Assembly (NCBI GenBank): GCA_039090855.1
Contig: CM077007.1
Span: forward strand, 12,263,515-12,327,514
DNA length: 64,000 nt
Direction: 5' to 3'
Source of the DNA: Macrothele yani
Taxonomy: Eukaryota > Arthropoda > Arachnida > Araneae > Macrothelidae
Below the pieces are notes generated by a model. It searched no databases. It was not told where the DNA came from and saw only the letters and a program-made list of their open reading frames with translations. Below are positions 44,046-54,027 of this stretch, in pieces (position 1 is the stretch's first letter; every line of letters begins with the position of its first letter). The position numbers and the translations under genes were made by a program.

Positions 44046-46563
44046 CACACCAAGTCATCCTGAAGAAGAAATTGAAGAATTTTATGAGGAAATTTGTCAT
44101 CTAAATAATAAAGGTAAGCAGCACTTGAAAATAATTATGGGAGATTTCAATGCAAAAATAGGGCAACGGCAACAGAATGAAACTTCAGTAGGTAAATTTG
44201 GTCATGGCAACAGAAACCAGCGTGGAAATACTCTCGTTGAGTTTGCAGAGGCAGAAGGGTTTTTCATCTTGAACTCCTTCTTCAAGAAAAAGCCACACAG
44301 GAAATGGACATGGAGACATCCAAATGGGATGACAAGTGAAATTGATTTTATTATGTGTAACAAAAATTCGTCATAGAAGACTGCAGTGTGCTAAACAAGT
44401 TCAACACAGGTAGTGACCATAGATTGGTGAGATGTAAGATGCACCTCAACACTAAACTTGAACGTGGCAAGCTCATAAGACAAACAAAATCTATTGACAT
44501 AACCAACCTTAAAAAACACCATAATACCTTCAAGTTAGAACTGAAGAACAGGTTCTCTGCTTTAGAAGGCCTAACATCGGAAGAAGTGGACATCTCTGAA
44601 GTTAACAGAAAAGTAACCAAAGCTCTTATGGAAACAGCAACAAAATTAGCTGGGTCTAAGAACAAGTTGCATGTGAACAAATTATCAGGAAAAACCAAAA
44701 TGTTGATGCAAAAAAAGAAGAGAGATGAGGACAACTAAAGAAGATGTGACTTCCAAAGTGGAATATATAGAGCTATGCAAGACAGTAAGAAAAAGTATCA
44801 CTGAAGGCGTAAGGAAATTCAACTGTGAACTAGTGAGGAAAGCAATTGAAAACAACCAAAGCCTAAAGATAGCAAAGGGACATCTCAGTAAGGGAAGAAA
44901 ACAGATTATGGCACTGAGAAAAGAAGATGGTTCTGTAACAAGAAATAGAGGCGAAATTTTGACAAGAGTGAAAGATTTCTACTCCAAATTATATGAAAGG
45001 GATGATATATGCACTCCAGACATCATGAAAGATACCAGTACCAGAGTTCCTCCAGTCCTTCCAGCAGAAGTTGCACATGCAATCAAGAACATGAAGGGAG
45101 GAAAAGCTCCAGGAGAAGATGGAATTACTGTAGACATCATACAAGAAGCAAGTGGAGAAATCGAAACAGTACTCGCCCAAATTTTCACTCGATGCCTTAA
45201 TGAAGGAAAGATTCCTGAGGATTGGAACACCGCTACAATGATCCTGCTACATAAGAAAGGTGACATTGAGGATCTCGGAAACTACAGACCTATCAGCCTC
45301 CTATCAGTAGTTTATAAAATCTTCACTAAAGTTCTTTCACACCGCTTGAAGGTAGCACTAGACATGGCTCAACCGAGAGAACAAGCTGGATTCAGGAGTG
45401 GCTACAGCACAATAGATCATATCCACGTGCTGAGAGAACTAATTGAAAGAGCGAGGGAATATGAACTTCCATTGTGCATGGCTTTTATCGATTATGAAAA
45501 AGCCTTTGATTCGGTGAAACCATCAGCAGTTACAATGGCTCTGAAAACCTGCGGTATTGAAGATGCATACATTAATATTATTAATAACATCTATGAAAAT
45601 GCAAGTGCAAAGATTAGGCTGTTTGAAAATACAACACACGTAAAAATTGAAAGGGAGTGAGACAAGGTGACACCATATCTCCGAAGCTCTTTAATGCCAC
45701 ATTGGAGGGTGTTTTTCAGTCGCTGAGCTGGGAAAACAAGGGGATAAAGATTAATGGAGATTATCTAACCCACCTTCGTTTTGCTGATGACGTAGTCATT
45801 TTTGCAACTACCCCATCAGAGCTGCAGAGTATGATCCAGGAACTTGCTGACAAGAGTAAAGAAGTGGGATTAAAAATGAACTTTCAGAAGACAAAAGTGA
45901 TGTTCAATGCTTTTACAAGAAATGAAGATTTATCGATTGATGGAGAAAAGCTGGAGATAACAGACACGTACGTTTATCTTGGACAACAGATATCAAGTGA
46001 GGGTCACGTTGATGAAGAAATTAATCGGCGTACAAAACTTGCCTGGAGAGCTTTTGGAAGAAACAGCATAATTTTCAAGAGCAATATGCCATTATGTCTT
46101 AAAAGAAAAGTGTTTGATCAATGCATCCTTCCAGTGCTTACGTATGGTGCAGAGACGTGGACCTTAACTAAAAGAGACATACAAAGGCTGCAGACAACTC
46201 AAAGAAGCATGGAGAGGTGCATGCTTAGTATAACCAGAAGAGATAAGAAGAGGAACTCGTGGATCCGAAAAATGACGAGAGTGGAAGACATCATGATCAG
46301 AGTAAAATCCCTGAAATGGCAGTGGGCTGGGCATACTGCCAGAAGGACAGACCATCGATGGACAGCCGAAATTTTGGATTGGATTCCAAGGGACAGGAAA
46401 AGACCCAGAAAAAGACCACATGTGAGATGGGTGGATGAAATTCGTAAATATGCGGGAGTGACATGGAGGAGACTGGCACAAGACAGACCGTTGTGGAGGA
46501 AACTTGGGGAGACCTTCGTCCAGCAGTGGATTGATAATGGTTGACAATGATGATGATGATGAT
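44046..46563 (+). mobile_element. LINE copy D-right, 5'-truncated in the endonuclease
   Basis: Begins ACCAAGTCATCCTGAAGAAG, about 660 bases into the full element (compare 54889-58055), and ends GGTTGACAATGATGATGATG with a (TGA)n tail to 46563. It shares about 1.04 kb with the inverted copy at 42978-44027 (45511-46547 is the matching arm). It is the best-preserved coding copy in the window. Confidence 0.92.
44138..46544 (+). pseudogene. Endonuclease C-part and reverse transcriptase of LINE copy D-right
   Basis: The endonuclease portion keeps GDFNAKIGQRQQNE, KWTWRHPNG, EIDFIMCNK and, after a one-base deletion at about 44365, GSDHRLVRCKM. After a frame change near 44730 a 311-codon frame covers the N-terminal half of RT (APGEDGITVDIIQEA, NYRPISLLSVVYK, FIDYEKAFDSV). 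A one-base deletion at about 45650 shifts into the next frame at 45657: RQGDTISPKLFNATL, LRFADDVVIFATTP, TYGAETWTLTKRD and the final WRKLGETFVQQWIDNG. All RT catalytic residues are intact; three single-base lesions and the 5' truncation inactivate it. Confidence 0.88.
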
Positions 46564-46567
46564 GATA

Positions 46568-47813
46568 CACACTATATTTACAAAAGTCACCGGACACTTA
46601 GAAGAGAAACACAACATAGCATTTACTGACAAATTAGTACGGTGTCGGTCCACTTTTGGCCTTAATTAATACACTGACCCTTTAAGGCATGCTTTCGACA
46701 AGGTTTTGGAACACAGCAATAGGTACACGCTTCCATTCAGTTCATAATGCTGCTGCTAACTGTTGCTTAGTAGTAGGCCTTGGTTCTAAACTTCTTATGC
46801 GGCATCTAATTCATCCCATAGGAGCTCTATGGGACTAAGATCAGGGCTCTGTGCTTGCCAGTCCACACACGATACAGAATTATCGTCAAACCACGCCATA
46901 ACAGTCCTTGCTTTATGGCTCGGTGCATTATCCTGCTGGTACCAAGGCTCAGTTCCATAGTATTGCCACAGAGTTGGTAGGACATAATTGTCCACAATAT
47001 CGGGGTAGACGTGGTGGTTAACAGGTTTGTCCACGATAACCAATGGGCTGGGACCATACCACGAGAAAAACGCCCCCACACGAGTACACTGCCAGCTCAA
47101 AACTTGACCGTAGGAACAGTACATTGAGGTAAATAGCGTTCACCCGGCTGCCGCCATACCCACACACGGCCACAAGACTGATGGATCGTGTATCTGGATT
47201 CATCAGTCCATAGGACCCGTTTCCATTGACCTACAATCCACGATAAATGTTCTTTACACCATGCTAAACAACGAGTAGCATTCTGAGTGAAGATCAAAAG
47301 CTTATGAGCAGCCACACGACCACGGTAGCCCATGGAATGAAGTTTTCTGCGAATGGTACGTATACATACCGAGCTTCCAGCATTTTTACTCACCTGGACA
47401 CCGAGGTCTTGTGCAGTAAGTACTTCGTCGATTAGCTGTAACAACTCTCCAGAGATTTCGACGTCCTCTAGCATTGAGTTTCTTTGGTCTGCTGGTAGGT
47501 TTTGCTGCTTCAGGCACGCCATGTGTCTTCCACTTATTTAGTACATCCAAAACAGTTGACTTGGGTATGTTTAAACGCCTCTTGGTTTCTCTTATGGACA
47601 ACCCATTGATATAACGCCCAACAATTTTTCCTTTCTCAAAGTCAGTTCTTTCCTGCCGCAACAATTTCACTCAACCTCACAGTACGATATGATCGCTGTC
47701 AGCTACAGGCTTGTTTTTATACTGTTTGCGCTGTACCGTGCATCTTAACAACGCAGCCAATCTGTTAATTTGCTTTTGAAGGGGTGTCCGGTGACTTTTG
47801 TCAATATAGTGTG
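46568..47813 (-). mobile_element. Tc1-like element with intact TIRs
   Basis: TIRs CACACTATATTTACAAAAGT at 46568 and the inverse of CACACTATATTGACAAAAGT ending at 47813 extend through TCACCGGACAC with one mismatch. TA flanks both (46566-46567 and 47814-47815). Length 1246 bp. It inserted within a few bases of the 3' (TGA)n tail of LINE copy D-right. Confidence 0.92.
46795..47670 (-). pseudogene. Tc1-like DD34E transposase with two frameshifts
   Basis: Minus strand: MKLLRQERTDFEKGKIVGRY, helix-turn-helix (LSIRETKRRLNIPKSTVLDV), linker [12 protein letters not shown], then a shift near 47390-47400. Next [18 protein letters not shown] region, [20 protein letters not shown] with the first Asp (about 47170-47210), a shift near 47097-47124, then HWLVIVDKPVN-like text, WYQQDNAPSHKARTVMAWF with the second Asp and SPDLSPIELLWDELD with the Glu; 34 residues lie between the last two. 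All three catalytic residues remain. The C-terminus is short, ending at a stop at 46795-46797. A fragment of the same family lies at 50189-50285. Confidence 0.87.
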
Positions 47814-48245
47814 TACCTATATATATATTAGGGTGGTCCTTATTTAAACAGTTATTATTTTTTTTTTCATAGTCTTACCACCTAATATTGTTGTGTCTGT
47901 GGAAAAAAACTTTACATAAAAAATTTGGGGATGATTCAAGATTTTTATGACGTGTCACACCAAATCCAAACTTCGTAAGTAGGTTGTATCGGCAATTAAC
48001 ATAAAGAATTTAAGGATACAACAACGCTCGCGAAATTTAAGAGCACACGGAAGACGAAAAAGAAATCCACAGGAAACATTCATCTCTTCTCCTTCATAAC
48101 CTTGCAAGTGCGACCTTCTCCTCTGAAGATTCGGAACGTAGTACAGGAATTCCCCTTATGTGATTGCGCGCTCTGCAGCAATTGAATGTGCTGGTCTTCA
48201 GTAAGTTAGTGTAAGGTAACAACAACAACAAAACAAGCGTGAACA

Positions 48246-50175
48246 ATGATCATGGCTTCAGCTTCACGCGCTTCAGTTGTAACTAGCAAAATTTCTGAAG
48301 TCTGGCTGGTTGGCCAACCAATTGACATTACTGATAAGAAGCTCCCGCCAAAAGGAGAGGTTCTGTGTCATTTGTTCTTCCTTATAAGAACAGATAAGGA
48401 CATAGTTAAGAATGCTTCAAGCATTAACACACAAGAGCTTCTGTCAATCTTGGGGAAAGCCTGAATACTTACCATGGTTGACTTCATCATTCCGAAGGTT
48501 CAGAAGGAGTACAACCAGTGGCGTGCTCTTTAGAAGGGAAGTTTTCGGCGATCTGAACCGCAGATAGATAAGGAAAAACTCTTCACCTAGGAATTGGCCA
48601 ATCTTTTCGATGTCGCCCATGCCAACGCCCTTGACATGATTACCATTTCTGAAGACAAAGAGTTTATATTGATAGAAAGAGAGAAGGGAAGGAAAAGGAT
48701 ACATTTGTGGAGAAGACAAAAAGTTAGCAAGGCAGGAAGCCCGAAAGAGAGAGAAGAAAGACAATTTCGAGCGACAGAAATGACAACACGCGGAAGAAAG
48801 AGATCAGTTATTTGCAGAAATTGAACTAGCCTCATCGAGTAGCAGCAGCGCTGAAGAGGAAGATTACAAAGCAACCACAGCAACAGCAGGTTCTCCAAAG
48901 AAAATGCAACGAGCGAGGAAGAACATTGTTTTGCCAGCGCTTGCCTCAGCACTTGATCGCACTAAGGTGAGTGAACGAAATGCAGTCCGTGTGCTCTCAG
49001 CAGCTGCTGCCACTCTGGGACATAATGTAGAAGAATTTTCAATCAACTGTAGCACCATACGTAGATCAAGACTTGACTCAAGAAACAAAATTGCAGACTT
49101 GCTGAAAGAAACCTTCAATGCCCAAATTCCCCTCACGGTCCACTGGGACGGGAAAATCCTTCCAGAGCTCACAGGGACAGGTAAAGTGGATCGACTGCCA
49201 GTTCTTGTTTCTGGGGCAGGAGTGTGAAAACTTCTTGGCGTTCCAAAACTTCATTCCGGAACAGGCGAGGAAACTGCCAAAGCTGTGGTAGATTGCCTAG
49301 AATAATGGGGGATCAAGGATCGCATCCAAGCAATGTCATTCAATACAATGATTAGTAACACCGGTCACAGGGCAGGGGCTTGCAAACTTATTGAATTGAA
49401 TTTGGGAAGAGACCTGCTGAATTTCGCATGTCACCACCACATTATGGAGATTGTGGCCCAAAAGGTCTTTGCCACATTCGACATCCACTCTACTGGCCCT
49501 GACATTCTGCTTTTTAAGCGCTTCTAACAACATTGGCAATTTATCAACCAAAAGAATTTTGAAGTCATCGAAGAAGAGGTCACGGAATGGGAAAATATTA
49601 TCAACTTCTGTGAGCAGCAGCTAACTGACAGCCAACCATGCGACGACTACCGGGAACTGCTAGAACTGACTATAATCTACCTAGGTGCCAGTCCTTCACG
49701 AGGAATCCGGTTCATACAGCCTGGAGCCCTCCACCGGGCTAGATGGATGGCTTGCATCATTTACGCAATAAAAATATGCCTTTTTCGTTCTCCATTTAAA
49801 ATGACGAAACATGAGCAAGCCGCCATAAAGAGATGCGCAGCTTTTGCTGTCAGCCTGTACGTCAGATCATGGTTTGTGGCCCCACTTGCAGCTGCTGCCC
49901 CAGCCAATGACCTTGCTTTCTTGAAACAACTGGCGACTTATAATGACAAAGTCGTGTCAAGTGCAGCTATAATGACAAAGTCGTGTCCAGCCAATGACCT
50001 TGCTTTCTTGAAACAACTGGCGACTTATAATGACAAAGTCGTGTCAGAAAACTGCGATAATGACAAAGTCGTGTCAAGTGCAGCTATTGAAGCCTTTTCC
50101 AGACATCTGTGGTATCTGAACAAATTGTTGGTGCCACTGTCTTTTTTTGACTCTGACGTATCCTTGAGACCTTGA
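48246..50175 (+). pseudogene. Unclassified RNase H-like transposase candidate, frameshifted
   Basis: About 640 residues can be read across five frames or stops. N-terminal: SEVWLVGQPIDITDKKLPPK, then ELANLFDVAHANALDMITI and an acidic/Ser-rich linker. Core: RKNIVLPALASALDRTKVSE, FSINCSTIRRSRL, VHWDGKILPELTG, DRLPVLVSG, then FNTMISNTGHRAGACKLIE, LLNFACHHHIMEIVAQKVF, FIQPGALHRARWMACIIYAI, and AFSRHLWYLNKLLV at the end. I recall similar uncharacterised proteins in arthropods and other invertebrates. The pairing of an acidic VHWDGK motif, a D/N-T-x-x-SNTG motif and a C-x-HH motif 30 residues later parallels hAT-like RNase H folds, but this is inference. Position 49335-49340 reads Phe-Asn, where I believe relatives have Phe-Asp. 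An 87-bp in-frame tandem duplication is present. Confidence 0.6.
49900..50073 (+). repeat. 87-bp tandem duplication, in frame
   Basis: The block starting CCAGCCAATGACCTTGCTTT at 49900 recurs at 49987 (period 87, divisible by three). The protein reads ANDLAFLKQLATYNDKVVS twice. A smaller unit, TAATGACAAAGTCGTGTC, occurs four times between 49949 and 50073, and probably drove the duplication. Confidence 0.9.
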
Positions 50176-50188
50176 CAGTGAAGAGGGA

Positions 50189-50285
50189 CTTGGGTATGTT
50201 CAAACGCCTCTTGGTTTCTCTTATGGACAACCCACTAAGATAACACCCAACAATCTTTTCTTTCTCAAAGTCAGTTCTTTCCAGC
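50189..50285 (-). mobile_element. Fragment of the 46568-47813 Tc1 family
   Basis: Minus strand reads ERTDFEKEKIVGCYLSGLSI then RETKRRLNIPK, matching the N-terminal helix-turn-helix region of the Tc1 element at 46568-47813 (compare 47550-47650). Only about 97 bases survive. It joins the coding end of the unclassified transposase on its left and a hAT-like terminus on its right. Confidence 0.8.
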
Positions 50286-50294
50286 CAGACAACT

Positions 50295-50337
50295 AAATCT
50301 GTAGAAACTACAGACATTCCATAGTAATTGGTATGTA
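50295..50337. repeat. Right-end fragment of the 3700-4897 element family
   Basis: AAATCTGTAGAAACTACAGA then CATTCCATAGTAATTGGTAT matches 4853-4897 with about five differences. Only the terminal ~45 bases are present. Confidence 0.7.
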
Positions 50338-51409
50338 TAACAGTCGTATAAATCTGCACAATGGTTTTCCGCACCTATCATGTTAATCGTGAATCTTAAT
50401 TTCCGACAGAAAACTGCGATTCACGTACGACCGACTCAGACCAGAAATCCAAAAATGTAAGAAAGAAATGATCGTCTTATTGAAAAAGTAACTGTCATTT
50501 TGAAGTACTTTTGTGTTACTTTTAAGTAAAAAAAGAACTAAACTCGCTATCTGTTGCAGCATTACCGTAGTTCATTAGTTAGACTAAAGAATCTGTTGAA
50601 ATTGCTGACACTCCTTAGTCTAATTTCTGAATACGTTTCAACTGAATACCGAAAGAAAAAAAAATCCTTAACTAATACAATTAGAGCACCAAAACGAGGC
50701 AATGCGATTCGCAGAATGGTTACATGCTACGGAATAGCTCTGCGGGATTCCAGAAAGTCACGGATTTCATACCACATAGACTTTTGCAAGAACAAATAGT
50801 AACGCCTTCCTAGCGTCATATTTTCTGGCAAAATGCTTCTAAGTAAAAAAAAAAATATATATATATATATATATATTCTTACAATCCCTTTTCAGTCTTT
50901 TATTTTGCTATTACGTTACATTTCTTCTGTTACTGTATTTTCGGTACTTTCCCAATAACACCACCTCTCCTAACTATTACCTCTTGGAATTTTTAAAATG
51001 CTGCACTGTTCCGGTTTTTTTTTTTTTTTTTTTTTTTTGTTCCTTACCAGTGTTCACCAGAGTCATATAAAAATAAAATGTATCTGCGTACACAACCAAT
51101 GAAACAGAAAACTTGCTGCAAATCCACGATGCACAAGCCACGATAACAATAGAATAATTTATAGAAAAATTAATAAAACAACAAATAATCATAGGAACAT
51201 TAGATTCCAATGAGGACAAAACAAGTACATTACAACTGAATGGGCAGTAACGTGTGAAATGGACCTTTATGGCAAAATATTAAAATACTGGACTATGAAC
51301 CTCATATAAACAAGACTAAAGAAAGTTTTTATATTTAGAAAAACAGTTCTATTAATGGAACCCTCAAAATTATAAATAGCATTTTCAACATGAAAACCAC
51401 AGTTCTTAC
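50338..51409. other. Intron with simple repeats
   Basis: AT-rich. It includes a (AT)n run at about 50849-50873 and a T-run at 51015-51038. No gene-like feature recognised. Confidence 0.5.
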
Positions 51410-51485
51410 CTTCTGCATAGAGTCGTTCTGCTATAAAGATTGCATCTTTATATGCATAATGATTTAATGCATGCCAGATAGCTGC
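51410..51485 (-). CDS. CDC27: CDC27 (APC3) coding exon, first of those seen
   Basis: A 76-bp minus-strand exon with acceptor TTTTACAG (51486 onward) and donor GTAAGA (51409 downward). It begins on a codon boundary and reads AAIWHALNHYAYKDAIFIA then ERLYAE, ending on the first base of a Val codon completed by 18935-19082. The human protein has AAIWQALNHYAYRDAVFLAE at its very N-terminus, directly after an initiator exon of about nine residues; that exon was not located and should lie to the right (higher coordinates). The intron to the next exon is about 32.3 kb, nearly all transposon-derived. Identity is secure. Confidence 0.96.
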
Positions 51486-53272
51486 CTGTAAAATAATAAC
51501 AATACATTAATAGACATGCATGAAAATATAATGAAGATAAAAGCATGAAATTAAATGAAATGATCATCAACAAACCAACCTTTTTTCTTTTTAAACTTAA
51601 CTTAATTATACAGATAGTACTTGTTTATTCTGGTGTAATATGTTGAAACCTCTCCTTTAAAGTTGTTTTCTTTGACGAAACAAGAATATAGTACTACCAA
51701 ATTAAAATTTTACAACTTTTATCCCTCATGTGTCTAAGGTTTATTCAGTATGATCAAGAACTTGTGGAAAGCCCTGTTAAAATACAGATTTTATGATTTA
51801 TACCAGAAATACGTTTTTGTTGTTGTTGTTGTTGTTGTTGTTGTTTTGTCCCTGAAAAGTAATATTACAATGGCTAAAAAGGAAAATTTCACAGGAAGGT
51901 TCTCTATGTCAATCATGTTTGTCTTACGACAATCTAAAAATGCACTCATATGAACTGCAACCAACACATTCCTCAATGCTTATCTGCAGTTTGGTTTCCA
52001 CTTTTTCCCACATACTAAAAAATCCAAAAAACTTTTCAGGTTAAGAAACCATATTTCAATAATTAGTTCATTCTGTCAACCACTAAGTTATTTTGCTTTC
52101 CCTGTACAAAGAGAGCAGTGCTAAAATATATTTCCCAGATGAGTAAACTTCATTATAAAGTTTACATTACAAAAATTATCAGTAACCATATGAATTTTCT
52201 TTTGTATAAAATGATACTACAAATCTTTATGAGCTGTAAACACATGCCACTGAATTCTGTCCTCCTCCTCATACAAAATATACAGTAGGAGTACTATCAT
52301 TCAACCCCATCTTAAACAAACTTATGAATCACTTAACTCTGAAGCAAGCCTGCATTTTTTTTTTTTCTAAGAAACAAGGCTCATAACATTTAGTCACTAT
52401 TCATTTGCGATTAATCTATATTTACAACATTCATCAGTATTCAATCAGCTCTAGGAATACTTCCTTAACCATAAATCAAGCAATGCAGCCTCTATATTTT
52501 TTCAGGATAAACTAGGGTGGCCCCAGAAAATGCTCAACTCGCTATAACAAATTTAGAAACTTAATTTTAGTGGAGTTTATTAAAAGTGTTAAGAAATAGA
52601 ATTTCATTTGGTATGCAACGTGAGTAGATTTTGCCAAAAGATAAGTTTTCATTCAATGTCAAATATCAAACTTTGACCTTGAATTCTAAAAGAAATGTTC
52701 CTGTCCATTTCTTCTTGTAATATGTCTACAACCACTGCAAAACACAATGTACTGTCTTTCAAACTGAGGTTACATGTTGTGTATGTAAAAATGTCATCAT
52801 TTTTAGATAAAGCGAGATCTCATATACATACATATCTGAAGAAAACATGAATTATCACTTACTGTACAAAAATGCTTTTATGAATAAAAGCGTGTGTATG
52901 CTATAGCGATATACAGTTTCTAAATTATGTTTTATAATGTTAGAAATTCATTATTTTGTGTAAAATGTTACTTTTGCTTCACGGTAATTCTGATATTTAA
53001 TCAACAAAAGAATTTTCATGACGCAGATCAAATTTTTCAAGTGTTTGTGAACTGTTTTGCATAGAGAAAAAAATTGCAGGACCTGATGCTTTCTCAGAGG
53101 TATGAGGTTCAAATACTTACTTTTAAAAAATGCAATCATTAATATCTATGGAATTGTTGAAGTTATTTCTTTTGTATCGAATTTATTTTGATGTTTAAAA
53201 GCTCCTGATATTCCCCTTGATTATATATACTCAGAAGATAAAACATTAATTACAGAAAGAGGTGATGGGCTG
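51486..53272. other. Intron or 5' region, with a (GTT)n microsatellite
   Basis: AT-rich. A (GTT)n microsatellite lies at 51812-51845 and a T-run at 52355-52367. TAGGGTGGCCCCAG at about 52513 resembles the transposon-like end at 47830. No CDC27 initiator exon recognised. Confidence 0.5.
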
Positions 53273-53928
53273 TAGTGTTTTCCATAGAGCCTTTTACTGG
53301 GTGGCCCGCCCAGTTAATTTTGTCTGCCGTCCGGCTATATTTCCTTTAATGAATGTTTTCACAATGCACATAATAGTAAGAATGGAAAACTTATTCCCAC
53401 ATACACCATCAGTGTTGATGAAAACTGGCTGCAATCTGTGTCACCGCCCTGGTGGCACAGTGGTCTAAGCGCTAGCTTATGCTTATTCGTCTGAGAAGGG
53501 TCCAGGTTCGAATCCCGGTGAGGCATGGATGTTGTGTTTGTCTTACAGCACTGGTTCTCTCCCTTCCCTGGAACCAGTACAGTGGCCCTAAATTAGGGAC
53601 AAGTGACTGCTTATAGTGTATTGAGTTGCTAGTGGTGGTCGTTAAACCTTCAATCTATAAAAAAAAAAAAAAAAAAAGAAGAAGAAATCTGTGTGGAATA
53701 TGGTTTGTTAGTAAATACTAATTTTTTAATCATTTTTTGTACGATTGTCTAACTTTGTTTTATCATGTTATGTTACATTAATGCCTACTACACTGCTAAA
53801 GATGCTTAATAAGTATAATAATGTTAAGCAAAACATTTTTTTTTTCAATTGGGGAAAGGGTTGTTAAAAGTACCAGCCAGCTAAAATTTCTTGCCACCTG
53901 GCTGTAAAAAAGTCTAGGGAGAACACTA
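53273..53928. mobile_element. Short hAT-like element interrupted by a SINE
   Basis: The left end TAGTGTTTTCCATAGAGCC (53273) and the inverse of TAGTGTTCTCCCTAGACTT (to 53928) form an imperfect TIR, with related TGGGTGGC/GCCACCTGG text just inside. GGCTG abuts both sides (53268-53272 and 53929-53933), a perfect 5-bp target duplication, as in the 5-bp-duplicating hAT groups. Without the SINE (53442-53685) it is about 0.4 kb and non-coding. Confidence 0.72.
53442..53685 (+). mobile_element. tRNA-derived SINE with target duplication
   Basis: The tRNA-like head has A box TGGCACAGTGG and a perfect B box GGTTCGAATCC. The body runs GGCATGGATGTTGTGTTTGT ... CCTAAATTAGGGACAAGTGA ... GGTCGTTAAACC, followed by an A-rich tail with GAA repeats. 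The 9-bp direct repeat AATCTGTGT flanks it exactly (53433-53441 and 53686-53694). A second copy is at 61181-61405. Such elements are transcribed by Pol III from the head and mobilised by a LINE. The (A)n tail differs from the (TGA)n tails of the RTE-like LINE here, so another LINE is the likely partner. Confidence 0.92.
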
Positions 53929-54027
53929 GGCTGTTGACATGGGCATCCTTAACGCAGAATGGAACAGACCCAAACCAAACACAGGAGATAAATAGGAGGC
54001 GAGTAGGGTATTATTTATTGCAATTGA

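Larger units (their letters stand above)
47830..50188 (+). mobile_element. Element carrying an unclassified transposase-like gene
   Basis: The left part begins with GGGTGGTCCTTATTTAAAC at 47831, which looks like a DNA-transposon end. The right end is not identified because a Tc1 fragment starts at 50189. The coding part (48246-50175) is the only long gene-like region. Boundaries are inferred. Confidence 0.5.

Noticed and set aside
46199..46597. Minus-strand frame over the LINE 3' end
   Set aside because: Antisense shadow of the reverse transcriptase C-terminus; the same shadow appears opposite every LINE copy.
51812..51845. (GTT)n tract as a coding poly-Val run
   Set aside because: A simple microsatellite in an intron without supporting coding context.
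53442..53520. Functional tRNA gene
   Set aside because: Pol III boxes are good, but the flanking target duplication, body and A-rich tail show a SINE.
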